From Dysgonamonadaceae bacterium (GTDB lineage Bacteria; Bacteroidota; Bacteroidia; Bacteroidales; Azobacteroidaceae): a DNA stretch of 33,787 bases. Numbering within the stretch: the stretch's first letter is position 1; each line of letters opens with the position of its first letter. Of this stretch, positions 14,899-23,280 are shown piece by piece. The stretch lies in contig JAITQA010000131.1 of assembly GCA_031289145.1 (NCBI GenBank), positions 1 through 33,787 on the forward strand. The letters are read 5' to 3'. Under the pieces are notes generated by a model. That model was not told where the DNA came from. It did not search any database and saw only the letters and a list, made by a program, of their open reading frames with translations. The translations under genes and the position numbers were made by a program.

Positions 14899-15465
14899 CA
14901 TCATCCGGCGAACGCTTCCTTTGGCACAATAAGTAGTAAGAATCCCGCCCGGATTCATCGAAGAAAATACTTTGTCGAATAATTCCTGTGACCAGACTTC
15001 AGGTTGCTTATCCGGTGCAAAAGCATCATAATAAACCACATCGTAAAATTCAGGAAAATCGAAATCCGAAAAGTCGGTTTGTATTTTACAGAGATTAAAA
15101 AACGGATTCAGTTGCACGGGAAACGCCCATTCACTTTGGTGTATTGTTTGGAAAAAGTCCTTATCTGTTCCCGGATAATTGAGTTTTTCCACAATTTCCT
15201 GCGGCAGTGGAAATTTTTCCAACCCGGTATAAAAAACTTTTACCTGCCTCTTTTCTGCTTCTAATGCTGTCAATAAAGCATTTAAACCCGAACCGAAACC
15301 AAACTCAAGTATACGAATTTCGGGTTTCAGGCATTGATTGAATCCGGCTTCGATATAAACATGCCGCGATTCCTGTATAGCCCCATTGACCGAATGGTAA
15401 TGTTCGTCCAATTCCGGAACGAAAAGAGTGGACGAACCATCGGCGGTAGATTCAATAACCGGCAT
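14806..15465 (-). CDS. mnmD: MnmD-type tRNA mnm5s2U methyltransferase
   Basis: 219 aa, matching the stand-alone DUF752 methyltransferase (the N-terminal half of MnmC without the oxidase). Such enzymes methylate aminomethyluridine at the wobble position 34 of tRNA. SAM-binding motif LEFGFGSGLN (53-62), the family motif YYDAFAPDKQPEVW (145-158) and the conserved ending RIPGPPGKREM (198-208) are all visible. ATG 15465 is used; two TTG codons just upstream are less likely. The start overlaps the end of the thioesterase gene by 14 bp, so the two form a small operon. Its 3' end overlaps the convergent membrane-protein gene by 93 bp. Confidence 0.88.
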   Translation of the reverse strand: MPVIESTADGSSTLFVPELDEHYHSVNGAIQESRHVYIEAGFNQCLKPEIRILEFGFGSGLNALLTALEAEKRQVKVFYTGLEKFPLPQEIVEKLNYPGTDKDFFQTIHQSEWAFPVQLNPFFNLCKIQTDFSDFDFPEFYDVVYYDAFAPDKQPEVWSQELFDKVFSSMNPGGILTTYCAKGSVRRMMLQAGFCVERIPGPPGKREMLRVKMLQKAHP

Positions 15466-15865
15466 TTTCAACAAACGGCAATGAAAGTTCTTTTCTGAAG
15501 GCTGTAGCCGTAAACAAGGCGATTAATTCCTGCGCTTGATTGGTAACATGCACTTCAAAAGTCGCTAATTTTTTATGAACGTGCACCGCTTTGGCTTCCG
15601 CAAAAAGTGTTCCGTTTCCCACTCCCTTGAAATAACGTATGCTCGTTTCAACTGACATGGCCAGATTACCGTAAGCGTTAACCGCCGCCGCAAAAGCCAA
15701 ATCTGCCAAGGTAAAAATCGCACCGCCCTGCACCACATTACCGGCATTGAGATGCATATCGCAAATATCCATTTTTGCCAAGGCTTTTCCCGGCTCGACT
15801 GCCAATAATTCGATACCTGAAAATACGGCGTAACGGTCGTTTTTAAAGAATTCTTTGATGGTCAT
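15452..15865 (-). CDS. PaaI-like hotdog-fold thioesterase
   Basis: 137 aa. The hotdog segment HLNAGNVVQGGAIFTLAD (38-55) has the asparagine/glycine and acidic residues used for thioester hydrolysis in PaaI/YbgC-like enzymes, followed by the strand SVETSIRYFKGV. It probably hydrolyses an acyl- or aryl-CoA in the cytosol; the substrate is unknown. It has its own promoter element 15 bp upstream of the start codon and is followed, with a 14-bp overlap, by mnmD. Family confident, substrate not. Confidence 0.85.
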   Translation of the reverse strand: MTIKEFFKNDRYAVFSGIELLAVEPGKALAKMDICDMHLNAGNVVQGGAIFTLADLAFAAAVNAYGNLAMSVETSIRYFKGVGNGTLFAEAKAVHVHKKLATFEVHVTNQAQELIALFTATAFRKELSLPFVENAGY

Positions 15866-15880
15866 AACTTGTTTTTTTTA

Positions 15881-15888
15881 CAAATTTA
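15881..15888 (-). promoter_or_regulatory. Bacteroidota -7 element for thioesterase-mnmD
   Basis: On the minus strand TAAATTTG fits TAnnTTTG, 15 bp before the thioesterase ATG, giving a very short leader. It lies in the 59-bp gap after the glycosyltransferase gene. Confidence 0.45.
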
Positions 15889-15924
15889 TATGCATTTTTC
15901 TATTTTTTTGATAAACAGGGTCCA

Positions 15925-17019
15925 CTATTCCAACAAACGAATTTCTTCATCCACAGCTGCCCATGCCAAGTAGGACGGATGCACATGATTCAGGTATTTC
16001 AATATCTTGAACGCATTGAAATACTGAAAAAACCGTTTGCGAAAATTGGGAAGCGACGCCGTATGCCGGTTTATTTCCGCTATTTTCGGCAGGAATCCGT
16101 CCGTATTTAAAAAGGAAACCAGGTATTCCGGTAAATCCTGAATGAGCATTGCGGTTTCATTTTCTGTTTTTTTGAAAAAAGAATCTATCCGGTCGAAAAG
16201 CTGTTTTAAGGTCCGGAAAGCCGCGACCTGATAAGAAAGTTTGATGAACCGGTTTTCATGTAACATTTTCCGCAAAGCCGGGCCGGTTCCGAAAGGGACT
16301 CTATCCGAAAGCCTTGCTGCAGGATAAACTTTTGTCGTATCAATAAATTTGGTCTTCCCCAATGGAAAAACTTTCTGAAGGAAATAAAAATCTTCACCGG
16401 ATTGTTGCTTCCCCATACCCCCCACTTTGAGATAGGTTTCGACTGTAACGGCAAAAGCGGAACCGATGGTGTAATACGGATAAGGATAGCCGCAAAAAGC
16501 CAATGCGGAGCGGTAATAATGCAGATACTGCTCATAAGCGTTCATGGCTTTCCGCAAGGTGTCCGATTCGTCCAAATGTTCAACCGGATGATGAAAATCA
16601 AGGGTAGCCGAATTCAATCCATATTGTTTGAAATTCCTGTAAATTTCCGTCAAATAATTCTTTTCTACTAAGCAATCGGCATCCAAACTCACGATAATAC
16701 CCGATTTCCGGCCTTTGAAATGCTTGACGGCCTCATCCATCCCCAATTTCCGCGGCAAACCGGCCCCCGTCTGATGCCCCGGCAAGTTTTCAACTAAGAG
16801 GGGCGTCAGACAAAAAAAGGCTGAACTGTTTTCACGTGCAAAATCCATCGCTTCCAGGTAGGTAAGCCTGTTAAGTTCGGCAACTGCCTCGGAATTGATT
16901 TGGTAAGAATTGATTAAAAGAATAATTTCGACCTGAAAATCTCCCCGTGCGCAATCAAAAATACTTTGAAGGGTTTTTATTACGTCCGGTTCTTTATAAC
17001 AGGGAATTACAACAATCAA
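15925..17019 (-). CDS. Family 2 glycosyltransferase
   Basis: 364 aa with a GT-A fold: IVVIPCYKEPD at the N-terminus, the metal-binding DAD in SLDADC (113-115) and GED (208-210), the likely base region, in SGEDFYFLQK. No transmembrane segment is seen, so it is cytosolic or peripheral. It transfers a nucleotide-activated sugar to an unknown acceptor; no sugar-synthesis cluster surrounds it. The start appears to be TTG at 17019: no ATG is available in frame between the preceding stop and the conserved IVVIP strand. It begins 5 bp after the stop of the OmpH-like gene, so it likely depends on coupled translation. Confidence 0.85.
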   Translation of the reverse strand: MIVVIPCYKEPDVIKTLQSIFDCARGDFQVEIILLINSYQINSEAVAELNRLTYLEAMDFARENSSAFFCLTPLLVENLPGHQTGAGLPRKLGMDEAVKHFKGRKSGIIVSLDADCLVEKNYLTEIYRNFKQYGLNSATLDFHHPVEHLDESDTLRKAMNAYEQYLHYYRSALAFCGYPYPYYTIGSAFAVTVETYLKVGGMGKQQSGEDFYFLQKVFPLGKTKFIDTTKVYPAARLSDRVPFGTGPALRKMLHENRFIKLSYQVAAFRTLKQLFDRIDSFFKKTENETAMLIQDLPEYLVSFLNTDGFLPKIAEINRHTASLPNFRKRFFQYFNAFKILKYLNHVHPSYLAWAAVDEEIRLLE

Positions 17020-17024
17020 TCCAA

Positions 17025-17630
17025 CTATTCTTTTATCGGTTTATAACGCGCATTCAAAAAAGTAACCACCTCTTTTGTAATATCGTAGGAATCTTCGGCA
17101 TAAAAAATAGTACTGTTTTCTATGCTGCCGAATATAAACTGATATTTTACAGGTGTATTGAACACTTTCAGCGCCGACAAAATAGTATCTTGCACCTGTT
17201 TGTTTATCCGGTCTTGTTCTATAGCCAATTCCTCCTGAAGGCGAGATTGATACTCTACCAAATCATTCTGCTGTTTGTTTAAACGCGCTTCCTCCTGTTG
17301 CTGTCTTTCAGGCGTTAAATAAGCATTCGCTTGCGCTTTTTGGTAATAATCTTGCACTTGCTTTTCGAGCGCTGTGCGACGTTGATTAAAAGCAACGCGG
17401 CCATTTTCCAATTTTTTCATTATGGACTCATTCATATCAAGATAAAATTGATAATTCTTGATAAGAGAATCCGTGCGAATATAAGCTATCGGCAGTTTAT
17501 ATCCGATAGAGTCGGCATTGACGCCCGACTCCGGGTTAGAGGAACCTTCTTTCTTTGAAAACAGCAAAAAAAACAAAACAAGTATTGCCACAGCCAAAAC
17601 TCCGCTAATAATGTAATTCGTACGATTCAT
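17025..17630 (-). CDS. OmpH/Skp-like periplasmic coiled-coil protein
   Basis: 201 aa. An N-terminal hydrophobic anchor (about 7-24, SGVLAVAILVLFFLLF) is followed by IAYIRTDSLIKNYQFYLDM, the OmpH strand and start of the long helical hairpin, rich in Gln, Glu and Lys (about 65-145), then a C-terminal strand region YQFIFG. Skp-type chaperones hold unfolded outer-membrane proteins in the periplasm; here the uncleaved-looking anchor suggests a membrane-tethered version. Its own -7 element lies about 85 bp upstream. The glycosyltransferase follows within 5 bp. Confidence 0.8.
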   Translation of the reverse strand: MNRTNYIISGVLAVAILVLFFLLFSKKEGSSNPESGVNADSIGYKLPIAYIRTDSLIKNYQFYLDMNESIMKKLENGRVAFNQRRTALEKQVQDYYQKAQANAYLTPERQQQEEARLNKQQNDLVEYQSRLQEELAIEQDRINKQVQDTILSALKVFNTPVKYQFIFGSIENSTIFYAEDSYDITKEVVTFLNARYKPIKE

Positions 17631-17715
17631 AAATTATTTGTTAATTGTTTGTATAGGCTATATATCCAACAAATTGAATAAAGATTTCTCTCTATACTAC
17701 CTGTCTTTCGCCGTG

Positions 17716-17723
17716 CAAATATA
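17716..17723 (-). promoter_or_regulatory. Bacteroidota -7 element for the OmpH-like gene
   Basis: Minus-strand TATATTTG, a full match to TAnnTTTG, 85 bp before the ATG. It is back-to-back with the pepD promoter inside a 197-bp divergent intergenic region that shows nothing else. Confidence 0.5.
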
Positions 17724-17753
17724 ATTTAAAATATTCTTAAAATCTTTCATTTG

Positions 17754-17785
17754 TTTGATTATTGTGCATTTTTTTTGTATCTTTA
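17754..17785 (+). promoter_or_regulatory. Promoter for pepD
   Basis: TTTG at 17754-17757, a 20-bp spacer and TATCTTTA at 17778-17785 (seven of eight fixed or free positions of TAnnTTTG), 42 bp before the pepD ATG. One of the few sites here with both -33 and -7 elements at normal spacing. Confidence 0.55.
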
Positions 17786-17827
17786 TGCTTTCAATTCACT
17801 TTTTAAACATACTTAATAATTTATTCT

Positions 17828-19285
17828 ATGCAAATTACAGATTTAAAACCGACTTTGGTATGGGATTTTTTCCATCAAATTACCCAAGTTCCACGCCCTT
17901 CAAAAAAAGAAGGGAAAATAGTTCAATTTTTGCTTGACTTTGCAGCACAATACGGCTTAGAAGCAAAACAAGACGGAGCCAATAATGTACTCATCCTTAA
18001 ACCTGCCACACCGGGTAAAGAAAACCTGAAAACAGTCATATTACAATCGCATGTAGATATGGTCTGCGAGAAAAATAGCGATATTCAATTCAATTTCGAA
18101 ACGGATGCTATTCAAACTCGGATAGACGGCGAATGGTTGAAAGCTACGGGAACTACTTTAGGCGCTGACGATGGAATCGGCGTGGCGGCGGCCATGGCTA
18201 TTTTGATTTCAAAAGATATTGCACACGGTCCGCTTGCCTGTCTTTTCACTACCGACGAAGAAACCGGTTTAACAGGCGCTTATGCCCTCCGGAAAGATTT
18301 CCTGAACGGGGATATCCTGCTTAATTTAGACAGCGAAGAATGGGGTGAATTTTGCATTGGTTGCGCCGGAGGAAAAAATACGATGGGTACTTTTACCTAC
18401 GAAAAAAAATCGGTCCCGCAAGATTATTTCTGGTTCGAGGTACGGGTTAGCGGGCTGAACGGCGGCCATTCCGGCAGTGACATCAATGTAGGCTTGGGTA
18501 ATGCCAATAAAATCCTCACGCGGTATCTGTGGCAATTGCGGCAAGAATCACCTTTGGCGCTTTCCCGCATCGACGGCGGAAATCTGAGTAATGCCATTGC
18601 CCGCGAAGCGCTTGCCGTTGCCGGCGTCCCGTTCGCATCCAAAGAAAAGGTGAGCACAATCCTGAATGTTTTACAAGCCGAACTTTCGGCCGAATTAGCG
18701 AAAGTAGACAAAAACGTGCAACTTTCTATTCAGTCTGTCGAAACACCGGCGTTTTGTATCGATGCTGACACCGGCAACAATCTTTTGAATGCACTCTATG
18801 CTTTACCGCACGGCGTAATAGGAATGAGTCATGAAATACAGGGCTTGGTAGAAACGTCAACCAATCTGGCATCGGTGAAAATGAAAGAAGAGGGAAAAAT
18901 CTTAGTGACAACCAGTCAGCGCAGTTCTACCGGCTCTTTGAAAATCAATGTGGTCAATATCGTGAAATCCGTATTCAAGCTGGCAGGCGCGGAAGTCTAC
19001 GAAACAGAAGGTTATCCAGGATGGAAACCCAATCCTGATTCCGCTATTCTGAAAGTCTCGGAAAAAGTATTTGAAAATCTTTTCGCTGAAAAACCCAAAG
19101 TAATTGCCATCCATGCAGGTTTGGAATGTGGCTTGTTCTCCGAAAAAAATCCGGGATTGGATATGATTTCTTGTGGGCCTACCATTATGGGCGCCCATTC
19201 TCCCGACGAAAGAATAGAAATAGCCACAGTAGAAAAATGGTGGAAATTCCTGCTTGAATTGCTAAAAGCGATTCCTGCAAAATAA
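17828..19285 (+). CDS. pepD: Cytosolic aminoacyl-histidine dipeptidase (M20C)
   Basis: 485 aa, full length for PepD. It hydrolyses dipeptides, including Xaa-His, with two active-site metals. Ligand and catalytic motifs in order: SHVDMVCEK (His75, Asp77), LGADDGIG (Asp114), TTDEETGL (Glu144/145), LNLDSEE (Asp168) and the C-terminal GAHSPDE with its histidine. The dimerisation (lid) domain lies between about 185 and 390, including GLNGGHSGSDI. No signal peptide, so intracellular. Monocistronic or leading into the downstream lipoprotein gene, from which a palindromic element separates it. Confidence 0.95.
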   Translation: MQITDLKPTLVWDFFHQITQVPRPSKKEGKIVQFLLDFAAQYGLEAKQDGANNVLILKPATPGKENLKTVILQSHVDMVCEKNSDIQFNFETDAIQTRIDGEWLKATGTTLGADDGIGVAAAMAILISKDIAHGPLACLFTTDEETGLTGAYALRKDFLNGDILLNLDSEEWGEFCIGCAGGKNTMGTFTYEKKSVPQDYFWFEVRVSGLNGGHSGSDINVGLGNANKILTRYLWQLRQESPLALSRIDGGNLSNAIAREALAVAGVPFASKEKVSTILNVLQAELSAELAKVDKNVQLSIQSVETPAFCIDADTGNNLLNALYALPHGVIGMSHEIQGLVETSTNLASVKMKEEGKILVTTSQRSSTGSLKINVVNIVKSVFKLAGAEVYETEGYPGWKPNPDSAILKVSEKVFENLFAEKPKVIAIHAGLECGLFSEKNPGLDMISCGPTIMGAHSPDERIEIATVEKWWKFLLELLKAIPAK

Positions 19286-19315
19286 AACCCTTTGGAAAAC
19301 GTTTACTATTTGTAT

Positions 19316-19351
19316 CCGTCATTGTGAAGGCGAAGGCTGAAGCAATGACGG
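19316..19351. repeat. REP-like palindromic element
   Basis: CCGTCATTG at 19316-19324 is the exact reverse complement of CAATGACGG at 19343-19351, with an 18-base purine-rich GAAGGCGAAGG-type loop. The composition recalls the short interspersed CGTCATTGCGA...GAAGCAATG palindromes seen between genes in many bacteria. It lies between pepD and the next lipoprotein gene and can form a strong hairpin. Confidence 0.65.
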
Positions 19352-19377
19352 TTTATAAAAATATTTTATTTCGCACT

Positions 19378-20868
19378 ATGCCTAAATTGCATTGTTTACT
19401 GTATGTACTGCTTATTTCTTTGTCGGCGATTTTTTTTGCCTGCAACGATGGTTTTGAGGATTATTCCGTGAATCCCCAACACACACTTACATTCTCTACC
19501 GATACGCTTTCTTTCGATACGGTGCTGACGACGGTCAATTCACCGCTTCGGTACTTTAAAGTGTATAACAGAAACAGCAAGCCGCTCCTTATCTCATCTG
19601 TTACTTTAGCCGGTGGAACCGATAGTAATTACAAAATTAATGTTGATGGCTTTGCCGGATTAACATTCGAAAATATTGAAATCGGAGCCAAGGATAGTAT
19701 TTATGTTTTAGTGGATATCAGACCGGTTGAAAACGGACAGTTTGCGCCTGCTTTGCTGAACGATTATGTGGTTTTTACTACGAACAATGTCCGTCAGGAA
19801 GTAGTGTTATCGGCTTATGGGCAGGATGTATTTACTTGGAAAGGCGTAACTTTGACCTCCGATTCGCTCTTGGACAATCAAAAACCCTATTTGATTTACG
19901 ACAGTTTGGTTGTCGAAACGGGTGTAAGACTTACCATCAACGAAGGAACGATTTTTTATATGCACAACAATGCTCAACTGATTGTAAGAGGGACTGTAAT
20001 AGTGAAAGGAAGCCTTGAACGTCCGGTTATCTTCAGGGGAAGCCGTACAGATGATATTATCGGTATCCCTTACGACCGTATACCCGGCCAGTGGGGTGGA
20101 ATTCGTTTTGCAGCGGATAGTTACGAAAATGTATTTGAAAATGTACGTATCCGGAATGGAAAATTTGGAATGGATTTTGTGCTATCGGAACCCTCCCGGA
20201 ACAAAATAAATATGAAAAATGTACTGCTGACAAATGTTTCCGGCACATTATTCAACGCGGTGAATTGTGATATTGTCGCTGAAAATTGCGAATTTTCCAA
20301 TGCCCGGTATGCCCTGTTAAATTTAACCGGTGGTTCTTACCGCTTTACACATTGTACGCTTGCTAATTTTTATCCGGTCGCTCCGGATGCCGGATGGCTG
20401 AATTCCGACAATGAAACCCTGATTCTTGCCAACACATACTATCCGGAATCGGGAGAGGAAGAAAAATATTTTCCCATCCTTAGCGCGACGTTTGCCAATA
20501 CGATTATCTGGGGCGCCAAATTGACGTCCGGCATCAAGATTGAAGAAACCCTTGCATCTGAGGTGCATTATATTTTCAGCAATTGCCTGCTGCCGAATGA
20601 AGGTTCGAACGATGACCATTTTATCGCTTGTGTTTTTCGGGAAGACCCTTTGTTTGCGGATAAGGATTTTTTGGATGAGGCAAAAGACAAGAATGGGCGA
20701 AATGTCTATGCTACTTTTGATTTCAGTTTACAGGAAAAATCGCCGGCACGCGCTATTGCCGACCTCGACATCGCAAGGTCTGTTCCGTATGATATAAAAG
20801 GATTTTACCGGTTCACGGACGAGCAACCCGACTTAGGCGCTTACGAATACCAAACAGAAAATAAATAA
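19378..20868 (+). CDS. Beta-helix lipoprotein with choice-of-anchor Q ending
   Basis: 496 aa from the ATG at 19378, preferred because it begins directly with a lipoprotein signal (IFFAC, Cys22); earlier in-frame starts fall in or beside the palindromic element. An N-terminal beta-sandwich (about 30-150) precedes a right-handed beta-helix-like region with repeated strands, as in YMHNNAQLIVRGTVIVKG and NVRIRNGKFGM, and the protein ends QPDLGAYEYQ, the hallmark of choice-of-anchor Q proteins. Probably a surface lipoprotein binding or acting on a polymer; no catalytic residues are evident. The next gene starts 4 bp later, so the pair is one transcript. Confidence 0.75.
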   Translation: MPKLHCLLYVLLISLSAIFFACNDGFEDYSVNPQHTLTFSTDTLSFDTVLTTVNSPLRYFKVYNRNSKPLLISSVTLAGGTDSNYKINVDGFAGLTFENIEIGAKDSIYVLVDIRPVENGQFAPALLNDYVVFTTNNVRQEVVLSAYGQDVFTWKGVTLTSDSLLDNQKPYLIYDSLVVETGVRLTINEGTIFYMHNNAQLIVRGTVIVKGSLERPVIFRGSRTDDIIGIPYDRIPGQWGGIRFAADSYENVFENVRIRNGKFGMDFVLSEPSRNKINMKNVLLTNVSGTLFNAVNCDIVAENCEFSNARYALLNLTGGSYRFTHCTLANFYPVAPDAGWLNSDNETLILANTYYPESGEEEKYFPILSATFANTIIWGAKLTSGIKIEETLASEVHYIFSNCLLPNEGSNDDHFIACVFREDPLFADKDFLDEAKDKNGRNVYATFDFSLQEKSPARAIADLDIARSVPYDIKGFYRFTDEQPDLGAYEYQTENK

Positions 20869-20872
20869 TAAA

Positions 20873-21901
20873 ATGAAACCAAAACCAATAGGATTACTTC
20901 TCCTCTTGCTATCCTTTTTTTCCGCTTACGGGCAAACCAATTTCCGGGTAATGTTTTATAATGTGGAAAATTTGTTCGATACCCTTGATAATCCGGAGAA
21001 AAATGACAACGAATTTCTTCCGGATGGCGCCAGACATTGGACCGTGGGACGGTACAACAATAAAATAAACAATCTCGCAAAAGTCATTACATCGGCCGGA
21101 GAGTGGGGTGCTCCGGCACTGGTGGGAATGTGCGAAGTGGAAAACGACAAAACACTGAAAGACTTAACGCAATATTCCCCATTGCGAAAAGCGGATTACC
21201 GTTATGTCATCACCGAATCGCCGGATATCAGGGGAATCAATACCGCTTTGCTCTATCAGCGGGATAAGTTCAGATACCTGATGCATAAAGCCTATACCAT
21301 CCGGTTTCCTTACAATACCCGAAAAAAAACACGGGATATTCTGCATGTTACCGGTTTGGTTTCCAGCAGGGATACCTTGGATGTATTTGTTTGTCATTTC
21401 CCTTCCCGACGAGGCGGGGAACAGGAATCGGAAGCCGACCGCAAATATGTGGCGTCCGTCCTTAAAAGCAAAACCGATAGCTTGCTGAAAATCAGGAAGA
21501 ACGCCTATCTCATTATTATGGGTGACTTCAACGATGAACCCTCAAATATAAGTGTATCAAATACACTTAATACAAAACCCATTACACGAAATATCAATCC
21601 GACCGGTTTATACAATTTGTTTCTGCCGTTTGAGAAACGAAATGATACGGGAAGTTATAAATACGGGAAACAGTGGAATATGCTGGACCAAATCATCGTT
21701 TCGGGCAATTTGATAGAAGAAAGTCAATCCATACGGGTGCAACCGTCTACCGCAACGATTTTCCGCCGTGATTTTATGCTGACAGAAGATAAAACACACG
21801 GCGGAAAGCGACTTAAAAAAACGTTTCACGGCTACCATCACGAAGGAGGATACAGTGACCATTTACCTGTATATGTAGACTTTACAATTACTACTTTTTA
21901 A
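20873..21901 (+). CDS. Secreted endonuclease/exonuclease/phosphatase protein
   Basis: 342 aa with a cleavable signal peptide (GLLLLLLSFFSAYGQ). The EEP-fold motifs are complete: MFYNVEN (Asn30), GMCEVEN (Glu90), CHFPSR (His175), MGDFND (Asp218, Asn220) and YSDHLPV (Asp329, His330). EEP enzymes cleave phosphoesters with Mg2+; the substrate could be nucleic acid, a nucleotide or a phospholipid headgroup, and cannot be told apart here. Exported to the periplasm or beyond, it is co-transcribed with the beta-helix lipoprotein. Its stop is 11 bp from the stop of the convergent TlpA-like gene, leaving no room for a terminator. Confidence 0.85.
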   Translation: MKPKPIGLLLLLLSFFSAYGQTNFRVMFYNVENLFDTLDNPEKNDNEFLPDGARHWTVGRYNNKINNLAKVITSAGEWGAPALVGMCEVENDKTLKDLTQYSPLRKADYRYVITESPDIRGINTALLYQRDKFRYLMHKAYTIRFPYNTRKKTRDILHVTGLVSSRDTLDVFVCHFPSRRGGEQESEADRKYVASVLKSKTDSLLKIRKNAYLIIMGDFNDEPSNISVSNTLNTKPITRNINPTGLYNLFLPFEKRNDTGSYKYGKQWNMLDQIIVSGNLIEESQSIRVQPSTATIFRRDFMLTEDKTHGGKRLKKTFHGYHHEGGYSDHLPVYVDFTITTF

Positions 21902-21912
21902 TCGGACTGCAT

Positions 21913-23280
21913 TTATTTTGCCAACTCGGTTCGCAAGATTTTTTCAAGTTCGGGATCTTGCGGACGCGGCGCATCTTCTGCAACGACTTTTCCCTGTTTG
22001 TCGAAGACCAGATAACGTGGAATAGAATTAATTTTATAGTCCTTTTTTATCTTGCTATCTCCATTCCCGGCAAACAGATGAATACCGGGCAATCCTTCCG
22101 ATTCAATCATTTTTACCCATTTCGCCTTGTCTTTCTCAGCATCAATTGAAACGCCCATAAAAACCACATCTACTCCCTGCATTTTCTTTTCAAGCGTTTT
22201 CAAATAGGGAAATTGCTGGCGGCATGGCCCACACCATGTAGCCCAGACATCTACTACCACCACTTTTCCCCGGTATTCGGAGAGTGAATGTATCTTTCCG
22301 GTCTGGTCGGGATATGAAAAATCGGCAGAAACAGCGCCGACTTTCGCTTCGTAAAGCGAGGCGCCGAAATCTTCCGCCCGCTTTTTCTGGTCGGGGCTTA
22401 CCAAATAGCTTCCGTGAGTCTGCATGAAATCAAGATATTGATCGTACGTCTTGATCATCCGCTTATTATACAGCAAAAATTCACCTTTCAATACCGGATT
22501 GGGAATATATTGTATATCCGTAGTAAGCGCCAGAGAAGTGGGGATGTTATTCTCCATACGATTAAACATAAGGTAGTTATACAAGACCCTTATCCCTTCC
22601 GGATATTTCAGTATCTCGTCTGTTACAAATTTCTTTTCCGATACCACAGCATCATAATACGGAATCCTGTCTTTATCTGTCGGTTGGTCTACCCTGGGTG
22701 AAAAAAAGAAGGTAAGAAACCAACAATCCAGATCATAATCTATCTTATTCCTGAGTAGTGCATCAAACGCGGCATTTCCGCTGTTAACCGTTTTTTTGAT
22801 GCTATCTGTTTTTCCTGCTAATTTCTCAAATTCCGGATAGAAGTCTTTGAAAGTGGACAGGGCGTTGTCGGCGCCGATGGTATATACCTTATTACAGACG
22901 CTCCGGGAATCAGCCAGCCATTTATACAGTTCCTTATTCTCTTTTGTATTGTCGCCTGCAAGCGAGGCAATTCCTCCGGCAAGTATATTCAGATTGGCCT
23001 TATCGCCGGCCCGTAAGTACAACAGGTAAGATAATCTGCCTACGCTTAAGGTATAAAACCCATCATAAGGCGGCACAAACAGAAATCCGTAAGTCCGGTC
23101 GGGACCGATTTTTGTCAATGCGATATCCTTGGTAGCGCCATTCTCAACAGCAGAAAGCGTAATTTCGTTTCCGCTTGCTTCCAGACTACCTTTTATCTCG
23201 GCATATTGAGCTTGTTGGGCAGAACATACCGAAGATAAAAACAGTACTATACATAAAATACATGAATGTTTCATACGCAT
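21913..23280 (-). CDS. Exported TlpA-like thioredoxin-domain protein
   Basis: 455 aa with a signal peptide ending CSA/QQ. The N-terminal region (about 25-110) resembles the DUF4369-type beta domain found in Bacteroidota TlpA relatives, a helical middle follows, and the C-terminal TlpA/AhpC-fold domain has VWATWCGPC (active-site Cys350 and Cys353) and a cis-proline region SIPRYLVF. It probably reduces or isomerises disulfides in the periplasm. It is the last gene of the susC-led operon, starting immediately after the preceding stop; the next in-frame ATG is two codons later. Its substrate could be a protein handled by this uptake system. Confidence 0.87.
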   Translation of the reverse strand: MRMKHSCILCIVLFLSSVCSAQQAQYAEIKGSLEASGNEITLSAVENGATKDIALTKIGPDRTYGFLFVPPYDGFYTLSVGRLSYLLYLRAGDKANLNILAGGIASLAGDNTKENKELYKWLADSRSVCNKVYTIGADNALSTFKDFYPEFEKLAGKTDSIKKTVNSGNAAFDALLRNKIDYDLDCWFLTFFFSPRVDQPTDKDRIPYYDAVVSEKKFVTDEILKYPEGIRVLYNYLMFNRMENNIPTSLALTTDIQYIPNPVLKGEFLLYNKRMIKTYDQYLDFMQTHGSYLVSPDQKKRAEDFGASLYEAKVGAVSADFSYPDQTGKIHSLSEYRGKVVVVDVWATWCGPCRQQFPYLKTLEKKMQGVDVVFMGVSIDAEKDKAKWVKMIESEGLPGIHLFAGNGDSKIKKDYKINSIPRYLVFDKQGKVVAEDAPRPQDPELEKILRTELAK

